64,000 nt of DNA from Dethiosulfatibacter aminovorans DSM 17477. GTDB lineage: Bacteria; Bacillota; Clostridia; Tissierellales; Dethiosulfatibacteraceae. The stretch covers positions 124,001 through 188,000 of the forward strand of contig NZ_FQZL01000004.1 in the NCBI RefSeq assembly GCF_900142005.1. The letters run 5' to 3'. Below, one piece after another: positions 60,703 through 64,000 of this stretch; positions within the stretch are counted from its first letter, which is position 1, and each line of letters begins with the position of its first letter. The position numbers and the translations under genes were made by a program. The notes beneath the pieces were generated by a model, which worked only from the letters and a program-made list of their open reading frames with translations, made no database searches and had not been told where the DNA came from.

Positions 60703-63141
60703 ATGATGGATAATATAGAATCAGGTAATGACAGGGTTCTTCAGGTAGATATAGAAAAAGAAATGAAAAAATCCTATCTTGATTATGCAATGACTGTTAT
60801 TGTAAGCAGAGCATTGCCTGATGTCAGAGACGGATTGAAACCTGTTCATAGAAGAATACTTTATGCAATGAGCGAATTGGGAATGACTCCCGACAAGCCC
60901 CATAAAAAATCTGCACGTATCGTCGGTGAAGTTCTGGGTAAGTACCACCCACACGGTGATACTGCAGTTTATGATGCAATGGTAAGACTGGCTCAGGACT
61001 TCTCAACAAGATACGAACTTATCGACGGCCACGGAAACTTCGGCTCCATAGACGGAGACGGTGCGGCTGCAATGAGGTATACTGAAGCAAGGATGTCAAA
61101 GATGGCACTTGAGATGCTTAGGGACATCAACAAGGAAACTGTAGACTACAAGTTCAACTTCGATGAAACGCTAAAGGAGCCATGTGTACTTCCGGCCAAG
61201 TATCCTAACCTTCTGGTTAATGGATCGAACGGTATAGCAGTTGGTATGGCAAGTTCAATACCACCCCACAACATGGGAGAGGTGATTGACGGAACAATAG
61301 CATATATAGACAACGATGAAATTACTGTCGACGAGCTGATGGAATATATAAAGGGTCCGGACTTTCCAACAGGTGCAGCTATCATAGGCAAGGAAAACAT
61401 AAAAAGAGCCTACAGGACGGGACGAGGCAAGGTAGTAGTCAGAGCCGTAACTGAAATCGAGGAAATGAAGAACAACAAGTCAAGAATCGTTGTTTCAGAG
61501 ATACCGTACCAGGTCAACAAGGCAAGACTTATAGAAAAAATAGCTTATCTGGTAAGAGACAAGAAGATAGAGGGAATTACAGACCTTAGGGATGAAAGTG
61601 ACAGAACGGGAATGAGGATAGTAATCGAAATCAAGAAAGATTACAATCCCAACATTGTATTGAACAACCTGTACAAGCATACTCAGATGCAGGATACCTT
61701 CAGCATAATCATGATAGCACTGGTGAACAATCAGCCAAAGGTACTTAACCTCAAGGAAATGATTCACTACTATGTAATGCACCAGAAGGATGTAATTACA
61801 AGAAGGACACAGTATGACCTAAATAAGGCGGAAGCCAGGGCACACATCCTTGAAGGATTGAGAATAGCCCTTGACAACATAGATGAAATAATCAGAATAA
61901 TCAGAGCTTCATACAACGATGCGGAGCTTAAGCTGATGGAAAGATTCGAACTTTCCGAAATCCAGGCTAAGGCAATAGTGGATATGAGGCTTAGAAGGCT
62001 GCAAGGTCTGGAAAGGGAAAAAATAGACGAGGAATATGCAGAACTTATCAAGCTCATCAATAAATACAGGGAAATCCTTGCAAACGAGCTTCTTCTAATG
62101 AACATCATCAAGGAAGAATTGACTGAAGTAAGGAATAAATTCAGTGACGACAGAAGAACAAGCATCAACTCCGATGAAGGAGAAATCAACTATGAAGATC
62201 TCATTGAAGAGCAGAATGTTGCTATAACCATAACTAAGCACGGTTATGTTAAGAGGATGCCTGAAGATACCTATAGAGCTCAGAAGAGAGGCGGAAAGGG
62301 AATAATGGGACTCTCCACAAGAGAGGGAGACTATGTGAAGGACATACTCATAACTTCGACCCACGACTACCTTCTTTTCTTCACTAACAGAGGGAAAATT
62401 TATCAAATTAAGGCATATGAGATACCTGAGGCTAGACGACAGGCCAAGGGAACTGCTATAATAAATATTATACCTGTGGAATCAGGAGAAAAAGTCACCA
62501 AGGTTATTCCCATGAAGGACAAGGAATATGAGGACGAGGAGCTTATCTTCTCTACAAAGCTTGGAAAGATAAAGAAGACAAGGATTGACGAATTCAGCAA
62601 TATCAGAAAATCCGGAATCATTGCAATCAAGCTTTCAGAAGATGATGAACTAAACGGAGTCAGCAAGATTCTCGGTGGAGAAGACATATTCATTGTAACC
62701 AAGAAAGGAAAAGCAATCAGATTCAAGGAAGAGGAAGTAAGGTCCATGGGACGTACTGCCTCAGGAGTAAGGTCCATAACACTTGAGAGAAACGATGAAA
62801 TAGTATCAATGGACATCCTTGAGGAAGAGAAGGAAATGTTTGTAATAACCGAATACGGATATGGAAAGATGACAAAAACAGACCTTTACAGATGTCAGGC
62901 AAGAGCAGGAAAAGGTGTCAAGACATATAAGATAACCAAGAAGACTGGTGACATAGTGGGTTCTCTGATTCTTGACAAGGAAGATGATATAATGCTTATA
63001 AGCAAGGACGGAGTCATAATCAGAATGAGTGCTTCCGAGGTTTCCACAATGGGAAGGGCAACCCAGGGAGTAAGGGTAATGAAGCTTAACGAAGGCGACA
63101 GCGTAGTATCCTTGACAAAAATTGAATTTGATGAAGACTAG
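60703..63141 (+). CDS. gyrA: DNA gyrase subunit A
   Basis: An 812-residue breakage-reunion subunit. The quinolone-resistance region reads [20 protein letters not shown] (wild type with respect to the common resistance positions, Asp where many have Ser/Asp noted only by eye), catalytic Tyr in AMRYTEARM, and the C-terminal pinwheel with the GyrA box QAKRGGKG-like motif seen as [15 protein letters not shown] precedes two adjacent ATGs (60703, 60706). Confidence 0.97.
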   Translation: MMDNIESGNDRVLQVDIEKEMKKSYLDYAMTVIVSRALPDVRDGLKPVHRRILYAMSELGMTPDKPHKKSARIVGEVLGKYHPHGDTAVYDAMVRLAQDFSTRYELIDGHGNFGSIDGDGAAAMRYTEARMSKMALEMLRDINKETVDYKFNFDETLKEPCVLPAKYPNLLVNGSNGIAVGMASSIPPHNMGEVIDGTIAYIDNDEITVDELMEYIKGPDFPTGAAIIGKENIKRAYRTGRGKVVVRAVTEIEEMKNNKSRIVVSEIPYQVNKARLIEKIAYLVRDKKIEGITDLRDESDRTGMRIVIEIKKDYNPNIVLNNLYKHTQMQDTFSIIMIALVNNQPKVLNLKEMIHYYVMHQKDVITRRTQYDLNKAEARAHILEGLRIALDNIDEIIRIIRASYNDAELKLMERFELSEIQAKAIVDMRLRRLQGLEREKIDEEYAELIKLINKYREILANELLLMNIIKEELTEVRNKFSDDRRTSINSDEGEINYEDLIEEQNVAITITKHGYVKRMPEDTYRAQKRGGKGIMGLSTREGDYVKDILITSTHDYLLFFTNRGKIYQIKAYEIPEARRQAKGTAIINIIPVESGEKVTKVIPMKDKEYEDEELIFSTKLGKIKKTRIDEFSNIRKSGIIAIKLSEDDELNGVSKILGGEDIFIVTKKGKAIRFKEEEVRSMGRTASGVRSITLERNDEIVSMDILEEEKEMFVITEYGYGKMTKTDLYRCQARAGKGVKTYKITKKTGDIVGSLILDKEDDIMLISKDGVIIRMSASEVSTMGRATQGVRVMKLNEGDSVVSLTKIEFDED

Positions 63142-63152
63142 GAGGTAAATCC

Positions 63153-63458
63153 ATGGCGTTGACGATTGAGAAAAGAATGGAAGAGAACAAGATAGTAGTT
63201 TTGCCTGCAGGTGATATAGACATAGTGACATCGCCTGATTTCAAGGAAGTTGTATTGGATATGTTCAAGGACAGCAATGAAATTCTAATTGACGGTGAAA
63301 ACCTTGAGTACATGGACAGCACCGGACTTGGAGTATTGATAAGCCTTCTGAAGAAGACAAGGTCAAACAATTCCAAAATCAGTCTCACCAATCTGAAGCC
63401 TAATATATACAAGTTGTTTGACATCACGGGATTGACCAATGTCTTTGAGATAATATAG
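63153..63458 (+). CDS. Anti-sigma factor antagonist (STAS domain, RsbV/SpoIIAA-like)
   Basis: A 101-residue STAS protein with the phosphorylatable Ser in YMDSTGLGVLIS (about residue 56), VVLPAGDIDIVTSPDF near the N-terminus. It would bind the anti-sigma partner when unphosphorylated. AGGAGG precedes the ATG; 11 nt after gyrA, so transcription may continue from gyrase. Confidence 0.92.
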   Translation: MALTIEKRMEENKIVVLPAGDIDIVTSPDFKEVVLDMFKDSNEILIDGENLEYMDSTGLGVLISLLKKTRSNNSKISLTNLKPNIYKLFDITGLTNVFEII

Positions 63459-63466
63459 GTGAGGAC

Positions 63467-63829
63467 ATGAGCGATAGGATAACCTTGGATATTCCCAAAA
63501 AATCAGATTTCATAAGCATAATAAGGCTTACTACATCATCAATAGTCAACAAGCTGGATTTCAACATAGACGAAGTAGACGACCTTAAGATTCTTGTTGC
63601 TGAAATAAGCGTAATGTTTATCAGATACATCAAGGATGACAACAGGAATCTAAGGTTTGAATTCATATTGGATGGAGACCTTATAAAAATCGATGTTACA
63701 GATATGAATGAGGGAGACTTCAGAGTTGAAGATGATGATCTAAGCATGCTGATAATTGAAAGTCTTTCCGATGAATACAGTATTGATGAGGAAGGAAAGA
63801 GAGTTACAATAGTAAAGAAATGTTCTTAA
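63467..63829 (+). CDS. Anti-sigma factor, RsbW/SpoIIAB-like, with divergent ATP motifs
   Basis: A 120-residue protein of the HATPase_c_2 (RsbW) type by position and N-terminal pattern (IPKKSDFISIIRLTTSSIVN). The N-box region reads VAEISVMFIRYI instead of an E-x3-N form, and the G1 box DxGxG is replaced by DMNEGDF, so kinase activity is doubtful. It still may hold the sigma factor. AGGTGAGG precedes the ATG; 8 nt after the STAS gene. Confidence 0.85.
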   Translation: MSDRITLDIPKKSDFISIIRLTTSSIVNKLDFNIDEVDDLKILVAEISVMFIRYIKDDNRNLRFEFILDGDLIKIDVTDMNEGDFRVEDDDLSMLIIESLSDEYSIDEEGKRVTIVKKCS

Positions 63830-63838
63830 GGGTTTGGT

Positions 63839-64000
63839 ATGAGTGAATATAAAAGGGTGAAAAATCACGAAATGTTTCTTGAATTCAGCAGGGACAAGTC
63901 TAACAAGGATTTGAGAAATGAAATTTTCAATAAATATGAATATATTGCTGAAATAATTTCAAAGAAGTATGTAAACAAGGGAATTGACTATGATGATCTT
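63839..64000 (+). CDS. Sigma-70 family factor, SigB/SigF/SigG type (partial)
   Basis: Only the first 54 codons are in the window; the gene continues off the right edge. MSEYKRVKNHEMFLEFSRDK starts the frame, and YEYIAEIISKKYVNKGIDYDDL is the region 2.1-2.2 pattern of sporulation/stress sigma factors. AAGGG precedes the ATG. With the STAS and RsbW-like genes it forms a complete partner-switch module. Confidence 0.85.
   Translation, partial: MSEYKRVKNHEMFLEFSRDKSNKDLRNEIFNKYEYIAEIISKKYVNKGIDYDDL

Overview
The window is about 64 kb of a low-GC chromosome from an anaerobic member of the Firmicutes. The evidence is the conserved oriC neighbourhood (rnpA-rpmH / dnaA-dnaN-yaaA-recF-gyrB-gyrA on one side, yidC-jag-mnmE-mnmG-rsmG-noc-soj-spo0J on the other), strong AGGAGG ribosome sites with some TTG/GTG starts, an NADH-linked [FeFe] hydrogenase, a 4-hydroxybutyryl-CoA dehydratase and a selenium-associated YedF protein. 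A Clostridia/Tissierellia-type amino-acid fermenter fits; I cannot name the genus. Replication starts near 54.3-56 kb. Almost every gene left of it is on the minus strand and every gene right of it on the plus strand, so nearly all are co-directional with the fork; the exceptions are two small membrane-protein genes (1.4-2.6 kb) and a MATE transporter (16.6-18 kb).

Layout from the left. 0-1.1 kb: end of an M20 amidohydrolase. 1.4-2.6 kb: two paralogous anchored proteins of unknown function. 2.7-8.9 kb: complete UMP pathway pyrBICFKDE on the minus strand, preceded by a sigma-A promoter, a PyrR-type binding loop and an intrinsic attenuator. 9-16.4 kb: 4-hydroxybutyrate module (abfD, permease, NifU-like, CoA-transferase, Cys-rich protein) with a textbook sigma-54 promoter, two matching palindromic activator sites, and the PAS-AAA+-Fis activator gene immediately upstream. 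18.4-21.3 kb: aroE plus two tandem aroD genes behind a 45-codon leader peptide packed with Phe/Tyr/Trp codons and an attenuator hairpin. aroK lies apart at 32 kb. 21.4-31.7 kb: UspA, AEC transporter, HMG-CoA-lyase-like enzyme, zinc dehydrogenase, TRAP transporter, TPP enzyme and TIM-barrel protein, with an IclR regulator upstream. 32.5-34 kb: acylating aldehyde dehydrogenase. 34-38.7 kb: parS, DUF951, YedF, CvpA, a DUF5711-like protein and a cysteine desulfurase that carries a second parS. 38.9-43.4 kb: hydCDBA-like electron-bifurcating hydrogenase. 43.8-52.9 kb: chromosome segregation, tRNA modification and membrane insertion genes. 53-64 kb: nitronate monooxygenase-like gene, oriC, replication and gyrase genes, then an rsbV-rsbW-sigma module cut by the window end.

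The most unusual observations are: (1) the aromatic leader peptide before the aroD-aroD-aroE operon, a ribosome-mediated attenuator in a Firmicute; (2) two 109-nt intergenic elements (3.35 kb and 50.45 kb) that share loop motifs and exact geometry while their long stems differ in sequence, which looks like covariation in a structured RNA; (3) the sigma-54 circuit for 4-hydroxybutyrate; (4) a parS site whose flank duplicates part of the parS-bearing cysteine desulfurase gene; and (5) a perfect Noc-binding palindrome inside mnmE next to a noc gene. No tRNA, rRNA, CRISPR, insertion sequence or prophage was seen.
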